Below, piece after piece: positions 42,715 through 50,985 of a stretch of DNA of 64,000 nucleotides. The DNA comes from Pelagibacterium halotolerans B2 (GTDB taxonomy: Bacteria > Pseudomonadota > Alphaproteobacteria > Rhizobiales > Devosiaceae). The notes under the pieces were generated by a model. That model had not been told where the DNA came from, searched no databases, and was given only the letters and a program-made list of their open reading frames with translations. A program made the position numbers and the translations under genes. The DNA is taken from NCBI RefSeq assembly GCF_000230555.1, contig NC_016078.1, positions 2,937,001-3,001,000 on the forward strand, given 5' to 3'. The first letter of the stretch is position 1. Each line of letters starts with the position of its first letter.

Positions 42715-42818
42715 AGAGCATTTCCGCTTTTCTTCGAATCGCGAAAATCCTCTAAGTTGTTGTTTCGTCGCGCGTCCGAACCGCAAAACCGTTTCCACTT
42801 TTGCTGGACGCGCTCTAG
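42715..42818. repeat. RIME-like composite element (inverse of 12652-12752), overlapping CYTH/CHAD stop
   Basis: Running AGAGCATTTCCGCTTTTC ... GTTTCCACTTTTGCTGG, ACGCGCTCTAG, it is almost the exact reverse complement of the element at 12652. The CTAG at its right end contains the TAG stop of the CYTH/CHAD gene. Confidence 0.88.
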
Positions 42819-44266
42819 CGCCAGAAGGGTTTGAGGCCGACCAGCGCGTCGCGCGCCGCCTCCGCTTTCGCCAGCGTATCGGTTGCGTCGGCGCCCGACA
42901 GCACGCCCTCGGCGCCTGCCATGTCGTCCAGTCCGTTCCGGGCCAGAAGACCGGGCGCCGCCGCAAGATCGTTGAGCGTGCCCAGCTTGTCCTGCACGGC
43001 CTGCAGCCCGTCGATGAACCGGGCATGGCGCTTTGCGGCCTTCTTGCCGGTATAGAGCCCGGCAAAAAATTCGCTGCCATAGCGCAGCTTCTTGGCCAGC
43101 TTGCGCACCTCGTGCCGGTCCTCGTCCCCCAGTCGGGTCAGCCCATCGCTGCGCTTTTTGAATTTGCGGAACGATTTTTCCAGTGCCTCGGCAGCAAATT
43201 CGCCGATCCCGCCCCCGCGCGCCGCATCGGGAGCGTCCCGCCACGCCCCCACGGCGACCCACCCGGCAAGATCGACCATCAGCGCCCGGGCCCGCGCCGA
43301 ACCCAGAACCGCTTCGAGCCCGCCATGCGCGTCTTCGCGCAACCGGGCAATGGCAATCCGCAACTCTCCGGACCGCGCCCGGTCATAGAGCACGTCGAGA
43401 TCGCGAACATCACCCAATTGTTTCGCCAGCCATTTGAGCTCGTCGCGAAAATGGGAATACCGCTCGTCCTCGACCACCGGCTTGAACAGCGTGAGCGCCG
43501 AGCGCAGGCGCCGCAGCCCCACCCGCGCCTGATGCAGCGCCTCGGGTGGGTGCCGGCGCAATACGATATCTTCATTGAGCCTGTACTGCCGCAGGCAGGC
43601 CCCGGCAATCGCCGCAAAACCGTCCTCGACCCGCTGATCGGCCGAAAGCGGGATGAACTCGGCCTTTGCGCTTTCCGCCACCGCATCGAGCAGCCGGTAG
43701 CCGCGCTCCGATTTTGTTGTCACCCCGAGCCGCACCCCGGCCAGCGCGTCGAGCTCCCGGGCCAGTGCGAACAGCGCGTGGGGCGCGCCCGATTTCAGTT
43801 CCAGTTCGATCTCGCAGAACGCGCTCCGCCGGTCGTCGGCAAGGACAATCCCATTATCGACCGCCACCTCGATAACGCTGTCGCCGCGCACGATATCGAG
43901 ACCGTGCCGCTCCACCTCGAGCGAAAACAGTGGCGCCAGAGCGTCCAGCGTTTGCGGCGGCAATCCGGCCAGCGGGGTATCCGCGCCGAGCTCGGGCCAT
44001 TCCGATGACACGGGCTTTTCCCATTCCCGGCGCGCGAAAAGCCCGGCAGACTTGCCCTGCGCCGCCTTGACCGTCTGGACGTGACGCGTCCCGTCAAATC
44101 GCGTCCTGAGCGACAGGCCCGCCATGGCCAGTGAGCGGCCGGGCGTGTCGAAATAGACGGAGCGTAAATTCCGCCGTTCCATCTCCCCCTGCGCCTCGCC
44201 CCACTGAAGAACGGGCCCCGCAGCCTGCGGCGCGATCTGGAGCTTGAGTTCGATTTCGTTGGCCAT
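42815..44266 (-). CDS. CYTH and CHAD domain protein (inorganic triphosphatase-like)
   Basis: A 483-residue protein. Residues 1-200 form a CYTH tunnel domain (N-terminal MANEIELKLQI with the ExExK signature, YFDTPGRSLAMAGLSLRTRF, EIELELKSG). Residues about 215-480 form a CHAD helical domain with conserved histidines and basic residues (ALHQARVGLRRLRSALTLFK, DEDRHEVRKLAKKLRYGSEF, ARFIDGLQAVQDKLGTLND). In E. coli YgiF this fusion hydrolyses tripolyphosphate, and CHAD domains bind polyphosphate. The role here is inferred. Confidence 0.9.
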   Translation of the reverse strand: MANEIELKLQIAPQAAGPVLQWGEAQGEMERRNLRSVYFDTPGRSLAMAGLSLRTRFDGTRHVQTVKAAQGKSAGLFARREWEKPVSSEWPELGADTPLAGLPPQTLDALAPLFSLEVERHGLDIVRGDSVIEVAVDNGIVLADDRRSAFCEIELELKSGAPHALFALARELDALAGVRLGVTTKSERGYRLLDAVAESAKAEFIPLSADQRVEDGFAAIAGACLRQYRLNEDIVLRRHPPEALHQARVGLRRLRSALTLFKPVVEDERYSHFRDELKWLAKQLGDVRDLDVLYDRARSGELRIAIARLREDAHGGLEAVLGSARARALMVDLAGWVAVGAWRDAPDAARGGGIGEFAAEALEKSFRKFKKRSDGLTRLGDEDRHEVRKLAKKLRYGSEFFAGLYTGKKAAKRHARFIDGLQAVQDKLGTLNDLAAAPGLLARNGLDDMAGAEGVLSGADATDTLAKAEAARDALVGLKPFWR

Positions 44267-44353
44267 GGAAAGAACCGCCGGGTCGCAAAAACACCCTACA
44301 CAATACGAAATGCAATTTCAGGGCAATCGCGGAACGGCTGGAGGTCTTTTGCA

Positions 44354-44378
44354 TTAACCTTTTGTCCATCAAGGTTAA
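44354..44378. promoter_or_regulatory. Inverted repeat upstream of the GNAT gene
   Basis: TTAACCTT (44354-44361) and AAGGTTAA (44371-44378) form a perfect 8-bp palindrome with a 9-bp spacer, 22 bp before the start codon. It could be an operator or a 5' hairpin. No regulator is known. Confidence 0.4.
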
Positions 44379-44399
44379 CGGGTCCCGGGGAATACGGCC

Positions 44400-45149
44400 A
44401 TGCTGTCCATCGAACCGCTGAACCAGGCCGATATCCCGGCAACGGCCAATCTGCATCGCCAGAATCTGCGTCTGGGACTTTTTCCCAAACTCGGCCGGCA
44501 TTTCCTCGGCCTCTATCAGGAAAGCTTCGCCCGCTCCCCCTACGGCATCGCGCTTGTGGCCCGCGACGAGGATGCGGTCGTCGGCGCTCTGTTCGGCACC
44601 ACTTCGAACGCCGAACACTACCGCTGGGTCACCCGCAATTTCGGCTCGAAGCTCGCGCTGGCCGGCTGCGGCGCCATGATCACCCGCCCCCAGGTCGCTC
44701 TCGATTTCGCCCGCACCCGCGCCGGACGCTACGCAAGAGGCGTAGCCCGCCATATCGGGCTCTTGCCGTCAGTGTCGAGCGCCTCCAATGGCGCCCCGCG
44801 CCCGGTTTCGGTCCTCAGCCACATCGTCACCGACGTCAATGTCCGCCGTCGCGGCATCGGTCGCCGGCTGATCGAGGGCTTTGCCGACCGCGCGACGGTG
44901 CAGGGTGTCCATCGCGCCCTTCTGGTCACCGAGGAGGGTGGACTGGGCACGCCGTTCTTTGAAAGACTGGGCTGTCGTCTGGTCGGCCGGCACAAGAGCC
45001 AGGACGGAGCCACACTGAGGGAATACAGGCTGATACTCGATGAGGAAGGTGCTTATGAGGATCTGGATGGCGGTCGCGTCGCTTACACTGTTGTGCGCGC
45101 CTATCCAAAACGGCTGGGCGCAGCGCCCTCCCTCTCCCAGCGCCCCTGA
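44400..45149 (+). CDS. GNAT family N-acetyltransferase
   Basis: A 249-residue protein: MLSIEPLNQADIPATANLHR, GIALVARDEDAVVGALFG, and the acetyl-CoA binding motif A HIVTDVNVRRRGIGRRLIEG (V..xxRRxGIGxxL). A C-terminal FFERLGCRLVGRHKSQDG segment fits motif B. The acceptor substrate is unknown. Its last 95 bp overlap the next gene in another frame. Confidence 0.82.
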   Translation: MLSIEPLNQADIPATANLHRQNLRLGLFPKLGRHFLGLYQESFARSPYGIALVARDEDAVVGALFGTTSNAEHYRWVTRNFGSKLALAGCGAMITRPQVALDFARTRAGRYARGVARHIGLLPSVSSASNGAPRPVSVLSHIVTDVNVRRRGIGRRLIEGFADRATVQGVHRALLVTEEGGLGTPFFERLGCRLVGRHKSQDGATLREYRLILDEEGAYEDLDGGRVAYTVVRAYPKRLGAAPSLSQRP

Positions 45150-45990
45150 AATCGTCAGTCCGGCCACCCATCAGAACGGGGCCGAACCGCTTTCTCCCAA
45201 CGAGACTCATCCCAACGCCAAGCGCCTGGCCAGTGAAGTGGCATTGGCGCTGACCACCTATTCCCAGGCCGAAACCACCGGCCAGATCGCCGAACGGCTC
45301 GATTTTGCCGGCCCCGGGGCAGAGGCGTTGGCGGCCACCTTTCATGTGCCCGGCGCGTGGTCGCAGGGCCGCATCATCTATCCCCAATTGGGCGGTCTCG
45401 GCACCGGCGCCGCTTCGGTGATGGTCGTCGTCGAACAGATGGTCGGCACCCCCGAGGGAATACAGGTCTTCATCCGCACCCTCGATGTCAGGCTGGCGCT
45501 GTCGGGTGGGGTCTGGCGCTTTGCCGATCTCGCTTCGATCGGCGGCACGCTGATAACCGAGCCGGCCCCGCTCACGCAACAAGCCCTCGCCGTCCTCAAC
45601 GATCCCCGCATCGAAATGCCCGATTCGGCCCGTTGGGATATTCTTTCGGGCGGCATCTCTCCCGATCTTCTCGCCATCATGGCGCGTCTCGCAGAGCGCA
45701 CCCCCTATGGCGTCGTCACGCTATCCCAGGGCCATCCCTATGAAGTGTTCGGCACCGACCGCCAGTCCGATCACACACGGGGCCGGGCGGTCGATATCTA
45801 CAGGCTGGGCGACACGCTGGTCATCGACGGCCGGGCGGAGGGTTCGGAGATTCACCGGGCCGTGCAATGGCTCTACGACCAGCCCGAAATCCGCCAGATC
45901 GGCTCCCCCTGGGCCCTCGATGGGGTCGGCGGCAAATCGTTCACCGATCGCCTGCATCAGGACCATCTGCACATCGCGGTAGCGCGATGA
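45055..45990 (+). CDS. Periplasmic M15-like (D-Ala-D-Ala peptidase fold) protein
   Basis: A 311-residue protein with a signal peptide MRIWMAVASLTLLCAPIQNG. The C-terminal domain has an M15-like zinc motif: SDHTRGRAVDIYR (HxxGxAxD) and HQDHLHIAV (final His). A Zn-dependent cell-wall peptidase role is plausible. GAGGAAGG lies just before the ATG at 45055, so I choose it over an upstream ATG at 45040. The gene overlaps the GNAT gene by 95 bp, unusually long. Confidence 0.72.
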   Translation: MRIWMAVASLTLLCAPIQNGWAQRPPSPSAPEIVSPATHQNGAEPLSPNETHPNAKRLASEVALALTTYSQAETTGQIAERLDFAGPGAEALAATFHVPGAWSQGRIIYPQLGGLGTGAASVMVVVEQMVGTPEGIQVFIRTLDVRLALSGGVWRFADLASIGGTLITEPAPLTQQALAVLNDPRIEMPDSARWDILSGGISPDLLAIMARLAERTPYGVVTLSQGHPYEVFGTDRQSDHTRGRAVDIYRLGDTLVIDGRAEGSEIHRAVQWLYDQPEIRQIGSPWALDGVGGKSFTDRLHQDHLHIAVAR

Positions 45991-45997
45991 ACAAAGA

Positions 45998-46402
45998 TCA
46001 GGCGCGCCGGCGTTCGGGCTCCTCTTGTCCCGCCTGCGCGCGATCGTAAAGCATGCGCGCCCGCGCCACTTCATCCTGATGCGCCGCCGCCCAGTCCCAC
46101 AGCGCTCCGATCGGGCCGGTCAGCGTAGAGCCCATTTCGGTCAGCGTATATTCCACCCGCGGCGGAATTTCCGCATAAACGGTGCGCGTCACCAGCCCGT
46201 CGCGCTCGAGATTGCGCAGGGTCAGCGTCAGCATGCGTTGGGACACCCCGTCGATGGCCCGGCGCAACTCGGAAAACCGCATGGTGCCACCCTTGAGCCG
46301 GCCCACCACCATGACGCTCCATTTGTCGCCGATCCGGTTGAGGATATCGCCCATCGCGGTGCAAACCGTCGCTTCGTCGGGCTCGATATTGGCCATGGCC
46401 AA
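45998..46402 (-). CDS. HxlR family transcriptional regulator
   Basis: A 134-residue winged-helix protein: TAMGDILNRIGDKWSVMVVG (HxlR entry motif with DKW), RFSELRRAIDGVSQRMLTLT, LRNLERDGLVTRTVYAEIPP, RVEYTLTEMGSTLTGPI. The N-terminal Cys (VCTAMG) may be redox active. Start chosen at 46402 with GGTGG upstream. Two overlapping palindromes TTGGTTACCAA and CCAAAGGGAACCCTTGG (about 46440-46464) lie in its promoter and may be operators. Confidence 0.88.
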   Translation of the reverse strand: MAMANIEPDEATVCTAMGDILNRIGDKWSVMVVGRLKGGTMRFSELRRAIDGVSQRMLTLTLRNLERDGLVTRTVYAEIPPRVEYTLTEMGSTLTGPIGALWDWAAAHQDEVARARMLYDRAQAGQEEPERRRA

Positions 46403-46438
46403 ACCACCTTTCAGATTGAATTAAGGTACATATAGGCC

Positions 46439-46466
46439 CCTTGGTTACCAAAGGGAACCCTTGGCC
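46439..46466. promoter_or_regulatory. Palindromes upstream of the HxlR gene
   Basis: CCTTGGTTACCAAAGG-type and CCAAAGGGAACCCTTGG-type palindromes overlap each other 40-60 bp upstream of the HxlR start. They are plausible autoregulatory operators. Confidence 0.5.
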
Positions 46467-46573
46467 AAAAAGCCACACGCTCCAGCTTGCCGTGCACAGA
46501 GCCGGCGCGGGCATTGTTTAGCCAAAATTGCCCTGTTATGGATCGAACCAAGCTTTAACTGAACGATAACGGA

Positions 46574-47713
46574 GTGAGCGCGGTGCAGTCTGTCCGGCGG
46601 TTGCTGTCCATTTGTGTCCTGGTTCTCGGCACCCTTTCGGCCACCCTGTCCTCAGCCCTCGCGCTGCCCCAGTTGCTCATCGACATGCGCACCAATGAGG
46701 TGCTGTTCGAAAACGAGGCGGGCATCCCCTGGCATCCGGCTTCGCTGACCAAACTGATGACCGCGCTCATCGCCTTCGAGGCCATCGAGACCGGCCAGGC
46801 CTCGCTCTCCACACCGGTCATCACCTCGGCAAACGCCCTTTCGGTCGCGCCTTCGAAACTGGGCCTGCCCGAAGGGACCGCGATCACGCTCGAGGACGCG
46901 CTTTACATCCTTGTCGTCAAATCGGCCAACGACATCGCCGTCGCCATCGGCGAAACGATCGCCGGCAGCGAGCCGGCCTTTGTCGATATGATGAACGCCC
47001 GCGCCGCGATCATGGGATTGACCGGCACCCATTTCGTCAATCCCCACGGCCTGCACGATCCCGCCCAGGTGACCACCGCGCGCGACATCGCCATGATCGC
47101 CCTCACCATCAGGGCGCGTTTCCCCCAGTATGATGCGTTGTTCTCCACCCGCACCGTGGCGCTGGGCGAGTCGCGCTCCCATTCCAACAACGAGCTTCTG
47201 ACCGGTTTTTCGGGCACCGACGGCATGAAGACCGGCTATGTCTGCGCCTCCGGACTCAATATCGTGGCCACCGTAACCCGCGGCGGACGGCAATTGATGG
47301 CAGTGACCTTGGGCGCCAACTCATCGCGCGAGCGCGGCGAAATGACCGCTCAGATGATGTTCTCGGGCTTTGCCGGCGGCTATCGCGGCACCGGCCGCAC
47401 CGTGACCGCCATCGCCAATCAGGCCGGCCTTGCTCCCGTCGACATGCGGCCCAACATCTGCGGCGCCGGCGCGCCCGACTATTCCGAGCAGCGCGCCGAA
47501 ATCTTTTCGGCCGGCCTTGATGGCCAGATATCCTACCTCACCGACACCATTGTGCCTCCCACCCACACGGTGGCGACATTGGGCAGGCTCGCCGATGTGC
47601 CCCTGCCCCGCCCACGGCCCGATTCGGCCATGGCACAAGCGGGCATTCCCGGCCAGTTGCCCGCCAGCGGCTTTGGCGATTCCTCGATAGTTTCGCTCAC
47701 GCCAAGCCCCTGA
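46574..47713 (+). CDS. D-alanyl-D-alanine carboxypeptidase (peptidase S11)
   Basis: A 379-residue penicillin-binding protein with a signal peptide (LLSICVLVLGTLSATLSSAL). The active-site motifs are SLTK (SxxK), SAN (SxN) and KTGYV (KTG). It resembles DacA/DacF without a long C-terminal amphipathic anchor but with a Pro-rich tail (LPRPRPDSAMAQAG). It trims peptidoglycan stem peptides. Start is GTG, either 46574 or 46583; the second has GGAG 8 bp upstream. Confidence 0.9.
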   Translation: MSAVQSVRRLLSICVLVLGTLSATLSSALALPQLLIDMRTNEVLFENEAGIPWHPASLTKLMTALIAFEAIETGQASLSTPVITSANALSVAPSKLGLPEGTAITLEDALYILVVKSANDIAVAIGETIAGSEPAFVDMMNARAAIMGLTGTHFVNPHGLHDPAQVTTARDIAMIALTIRARFPQYDALFSTRTVALGESRSHSNNELLTGFSGTDGMKTGYVCASGLNIVATVTRGGRQLMAVTLGANSSRERGEMTAQMMFSGFAGGYRGTGRTVTAIANQAGLAPVDMRPNICGAGAPDYSEQRAEIFSAGLDGQISYLTDTIVPPTHTVATLGRLADVPLPRPRPDSAMAQAGIPGQLPASGFGDSSIVSLTPSP

Positions 47714-47718
47714 AATCC

Positions 47719-47952
47719 CTATTCGCCCGCCCGGGCTTTCGTGACCTCATAGCGGGTTGCCGCGTCCTCCTCGCGCATGGCGAGCCCGTGGCCCTGCTGG
47801 CGGCAATAAAGCGCTATGTCGATCCGCGCCACCGGATCGGTCGCCAGAACGGCGATTGTGTTTCCCGCCCCGACACCTGCCAGGGCCTTTTCCAGCTTGA
47901 GCACCGGCAGCGGACACTTGAGCCCGCGCGCGTCGATAACAATATCGCTCAT
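47719..47952 (-). CDS. TusA-like sulfurtransferase
   Basis: A 77-residue protein, MSDIVIDARGLKCPLPVLKL, with the TusA signature CPLPVLK and catalytic cysteine. TusA proteins relay sulfur in tRNA thiolation or molybdenum-cofactor pathways; the partner is unknown here. The ATG at 47952 is chosen as the family start. It converges on the carboxypeptidase gene. Confidence 0.88.
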   Translation of the reverse strand: MSDIVIDARGLKCPLPVLKLEKALAGVGAGNTIAVLATDPVARIDIALYCRQQGHGLAMREEDAATRYEVTKARAGE

Positions 47953-48075
47953 TGCTTTACTCACCTTTGCGCCCGAAGGGACAGTTTCCGGGGTGAGCGG
48001 GAAAACGTCGAATTGGAAACACAATATTCACTCCGCAATAATACTGTTGGGGACTTGCTGTAGGGGGACAGTACC

Positions 48076-48771
48076 ATGGCCCAGGCCAGACAGGCAGTGC
48101 CGCGCAAGGCCGAACCGCCCCGGCTCGACGACCGTTTGAGGTTCCTGACCAATATGCCCGGACGCTATCGTCTGGAAAAGTGGGACGGTGCCGAGCGCAA
48201 GATTCCCTATTTCGCATGCCGCGTGCAGCGCATTTCGCCGGTGACCATGTTCCTGTCCGCGCCGATCGGCGGCAATGTCAACGATTGGGTGACCGCCCAT
48301 TTCGAGGAGTTCGGCGTGTTGCGCGGCCAGATCACCCGTCCTTTGGGTTTCGGCTTTGCCATGTCGCTCGAAATGAGCCAGGAGGAGCGCGAACGGCTCG
48401 CCTCCCACGTTCTCTGGCTCGAAAAGCACAAGAATTTCGAAGTCTCCGAACATCGCCGCTACCGGCGCATCACGCCCAAGAACCCGCAATCGACGCTCAT
48501 TGTCGCGGATGGTTCGATGATCGATTGCTTTGTGATCGACATGAGCATGACCGGCGCCGCGGTGTCCGCCGATCTCGATGTCGAGATCGGCATGCCGATG
48601 GCCCTGGGCACCGTCGTGGGTCGGGTGGTGCGCATGCTCGATCCCGGCTTTGCCATCGAATTTCTCGCCCGCGTCGATTTCGACGGTCTCGAGCACCAGC
48701 TCATCTGCCCCCGGCCGGACCTGCGCAAGCGGCTTGCGGCCGCGTCCAAAACGCTTCCGGAGAAGTGCTGA
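48076..48771 (+). CDS. PilZ domain protein
   Basis: A 231-residue protein. The N-terminal half is PilZ-like (RFLTNMPGRYRLEKWDG ... FACRVQRISPVTMFLSAP). The C-terminal half has the cyclic-di-GMP signature RRYRRITPKN (RxxxR type) and VIDMSMTGAAVSAD (DxSxxG). It probably binds cyclic-di-GMP and acts downstream of enzymes such as the HD-GYP protein at 32981. Single-gene unit convergent on the CAP gene. Confidence 0.85.
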   Translation: MAQARQAVPRKAEPPRLDDRLRFLTNMPGRYRLEKWDGAERKIPYFACRVQRISPVTMFLSAPIGGNVNDWVTAHFEEFGVLRGQITRPLGFGFAMSLEMSQEERERLASHVLWLEKHKNFEVSEHRRYRRITPKNPQSTLIVADGSMIDCFVIDMSMTGAAVSADLDVEIGMPMALGTVVGRVVRMLDPGFAIEFLARVDFDGLEHQLICPRPDLRKRLAAASKTLPEKC

Positions 48772-48795
48772 AATACCCCTGGCGTTTCGCCGGCC

Positions 48796-49281
48796 CTATT
48801 GTCCCAGCAGCATCACCCAATGGGTGCCATAGGCCGAGTTGGCATCGTAAACGGCGGCGAACCCGGCCCGGCTCGCATCGGCCTGCGCCAGGACATCCGC
48901 ATCGGCCGGACTGTTGCGCCAGCCCGAAAAAGTTTCCGCGAAATTGGTGTATCCGGCCGAAAGCCGCATATTGGCGACCCCCGCCGGCCGGGCCGGAGGA
49001 TTGCCGGTGCTTGCATACTGGGCAGCAACGGTCTGGGCCTGCGCGTCGAGCGCCGGATCGGCGCTCAACGGCGCCGCGCCGCGCGTCGCGCGATACTGGT
49101 TGACGATCCCGAGCGCCGCCTGCCGATCCATCTGCGCGCCCGGTGCGCTGATCTGGGCGACAAGGCCCGGCGCCAGCCCGCCCCCGCCTGAGGGCGCGCC
49201 CGAACAGGCGGCGAGCCCGCCAACGCAGAACAGGGCAAGCGCCACAGCGCTCAGGCGGGCGGGAGCTATCTGGGGGGTCAT
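48796..49281 (-). CDS. CAP/SCP-domain lipoprotein
   Basis: A 161-residue lipoprotein with lipobox GGLAAC after a signal helix. The CAP domain shows VNQYRATRGAAPLSADPALD, AQAQTVAAQYAST, NFAETFSGWRNSPADADVL and HWVMLLGQ. Members are secreted and may bind lipids or calcium. Function unknown. Confidence 0.8.
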   Translation of the reverse strand: MTPQIAPARLSAVALALFCVGGLAACSGAPSGGGGLAPGLVAQISAPGAQMDRQAALGIVNQYRATRGAAPLSADPALDAQAQTVAAQYASTGNPPARPAGVANMRLSAGYTNFAETFSGWRNSPADADVLAQADASRAGFAAVYDANSAYGTHWVMLLGQ

Positions 49282-49555
49282 GGTCGGGCCTCTCTCATCC
49301 GGGGAAATCTCCTGCCCCTAAGAGCGCAACAAAGCCGCAAAATTGCGGCGCATCCGTTACCGCCTGGTTAACCCTGCCCGCCATGCGGGCCCAGAACCGA
49401 ACCAGCCCCCCGACGTTAACCATGCGCCCGATTGCCTGTGGCAATCGTTAACAAAACATTGCCAACTGGCACACAGATTGCGACGTCTGGGGAGAATGGC
49501 GCCCAATGCGTGCCAGAACGGGACACATGTCCCAGATTGAAACGGAACCGCGCAA
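49282..49555. other. Divergent intergenic region with TTAACCAT site
   Basis: No gene is seen in this 274-bp gap between the CAP gene and the 85-aa gene. It holds three GTTAA-containing sequences, one a perfect TTAACCAT (49416-49423), resembling CtrA half-sites. Confidence 0.4.
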
Positions 49556-49813
49556 GTGGACACGAGCAACACCGAGAAAAGGACGATTTCGGGACACCAC
49601 CTCCCGGTCAGCCTTTCCGTGCCCCGCGCCCGGCCGTCCCTCGCCCGCTCGGCGCCCCAGGCGGCTTTCCTCGCCCAATTGATTGAATCGGCCCGCGCCG
49701 GCACATCGGCCTCCGCTTCGCGCGAAACCCGCGCCAGCCAGTTCTATCGCTTTACCGAAACCAGCGACGAAAAGCGCGTCCCCATGGGCTACCGCAAATC
49801 GGTCTCGGCCTGA
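49556..49813 (+). CDS. Small protein of 85 aa
   Basis: Starts at GTG: MDTSNTEKRTISGHHLPVSL, then AAFLAQLIESARAGTSASAS and ETRASQFYRFTETSDEKR. The AAFLAQLI stretch recurs in small proteins of Hyphomicrobiales that I recall only as hypothetical. No signal or membrane segment. Start codon and reality are moderately supported. Confidence 0.5.
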   Translation: MDTSNTEKRTISGHHLPVSLSVPRARPSLARSAPQAAFLAQLIESARAGTSASASRETRASQFYRFTETSDEKRVPMGYRKSVSA

Positions 49814-49817
49814 TCCG

Positions 49818-49889
49818 GAGCATTTCGAGCGAAAACATGTCCGCGACCGGATCGGGGATGGGCGCCACTCTTGCGGTTCGGAAACACGG
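49818..49889. repeat. RIME-like element with ATGTCCGCGACCGGATCGGG variant core
   Basis: GAGCATTTCGAGCG ... TTGCGGTTCGGAAACACGG shares its CATGTCC..CGATCGGGGATGG type core with the element at 15013. It lies between the 85-aa gene and the pectin locus. Confidence 0.65.
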
Positions 49890-49905
49890 CCGGCCCGAAA
49901 AAGCC

Positions 49906-50985
49906 TCAGACGGCCACGACACCTTCGCTTTCGGCCACCGCCATCATGAGCGGCCCCACGCCCTTGGAATCGTCGGGCGCTACAGCTTCGGAAACGTAAT
50001 AGGCCGCGGTGCCGTCACGATATCGGCCACCGAACCCGCCCAGCCCCGCCACGTGGCAGATGTCGTTGAGGACCAATCGGCCCGTGCCATCCTTGCGCAG
50101 CGAGTGTTTCTCGAGCCCTTCCAGGGCCTGCCTGCCCGGTTCCCCGTCCACTCCGGAAATCCCCATCCGGCTGCCCGCCAGATAGAAATAGGCAAACATC
50201 GCCGTCGCCGAAGCCTCCGCATAATTGCCCATAAGGCCGGGCTGGTCGGTCACCTGGTTCCAGCGCCCGTCGGATCGCTGGTGCCGGGCGAGCCCTTCGG
50301 CAAGCGCGCCGATGGCGGTATCGAGCCAGTCGATTGGCCCCACCAGCGCGCGAACATCGACAAGCGCCATCGCCAGCCACCCCATGGCGCGCGACCAGAG
50401 CGCGCGCGAGCGGCGCGTCTCGGGGTCTGCCCAATCCTGCGCCCCAGCCGCGTCATAGCCGTGGCTGTAAAGCCCCGTGCCCGGATCGGCCAGCAGCGAC
50501 AGTGCCGATTTTAGCTGGGACAGCGCGTCTTCGATAAGATCGGGACGGCCGAAATGCTGCCCGTATTCGATCTGGAACGGCAGCCCCATATAGAGCCCGT
50601 CGAGCCAGACCTGATGGGGATAGCGCAGCTTGTGCCAGTAATTGCCTGCCGCGATCCGCGGATGGCGGGCGAGCTGGCCGGCAAGGCGGTCGGCGGCGAG
50701 CCGGTATTTGGCCTCACCCGTCCGGTCCAGCAGCGCGATCAGGGCGCGGCCCGAATGGATATTGTCGATATTGAATTCGTCCGGATCGTATCCGGCCAGC
50801 GCGCCATCGGCGCTCACCTGCGCGTCCACGAGCCGTTTGAGATGGGAAAACCATGGCCCCTGCGGATCGGCGGCATCGAGCAGGATGAGCCCGCGATAGA
50901 TGCAGCCGTCTTCATAGCACCAGTCGCCCTGCTTGTAGGACGCATAGGAGGACGCATAGGCGTCGAAATAGGTTTCGAGCATCAT
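49906..50985 (-). CDS. Glycoside hydrolase family 105 (unsaturated rhamnogalacturonyl/galacturonyl hydrolase)
   Basis: A 359-residue alpha6/alpha6-barrel enzyme. Segments HQVWLDGLYMGLPFQIEYGQ (catalytic Asp in WLDGLYM), RSRALWSRAMGWLAMALVDV, DGRWNQVTDQPG, NYAEASATAMFAYFYLAGSR and VCxx-like NDICHVAGLGGFGG match GH88/GH105 YteR-type proteins. It removes the unsaturated uronyl residue from oligosaccharides left by lyases, probably in the cytoplasm (no signal peptide). The start overlaps the GH28 stop by 4 bp. Last gene of the operon. Confidence 0.88.
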   Translation of the reverse strand: MMLETYFDAYASSYASYKQGDWCYEDGCIYRGLILLDAADPQGPWFSHLKRLVDAQVSADGALAGYDPDEFNIDNIHSGRALIALLDRTGEAKYRLAADRLAGQLARHPRIAAGNYWHKLRYPHQVWLDGLYMGLPFQIEYGQHFGRPDLIEDALSQLKSALSLLADPGTGLYSHGYDAAGAQDWADPETRRSRALWSRAMGWLAMALVDVRALVGPIDWLDTAIGALAEGLARHQRSDGRWNQVTDQPGLMGNYAEASATAMFAYFYLAGSRMGISGVDGEPGRQALEGLEKHSLRKDGTGRLVLNDICHVAGLGGFGGRYRDGTAAYYVSEAVAPDDSKGVGPLMMAVAESEGVVAV

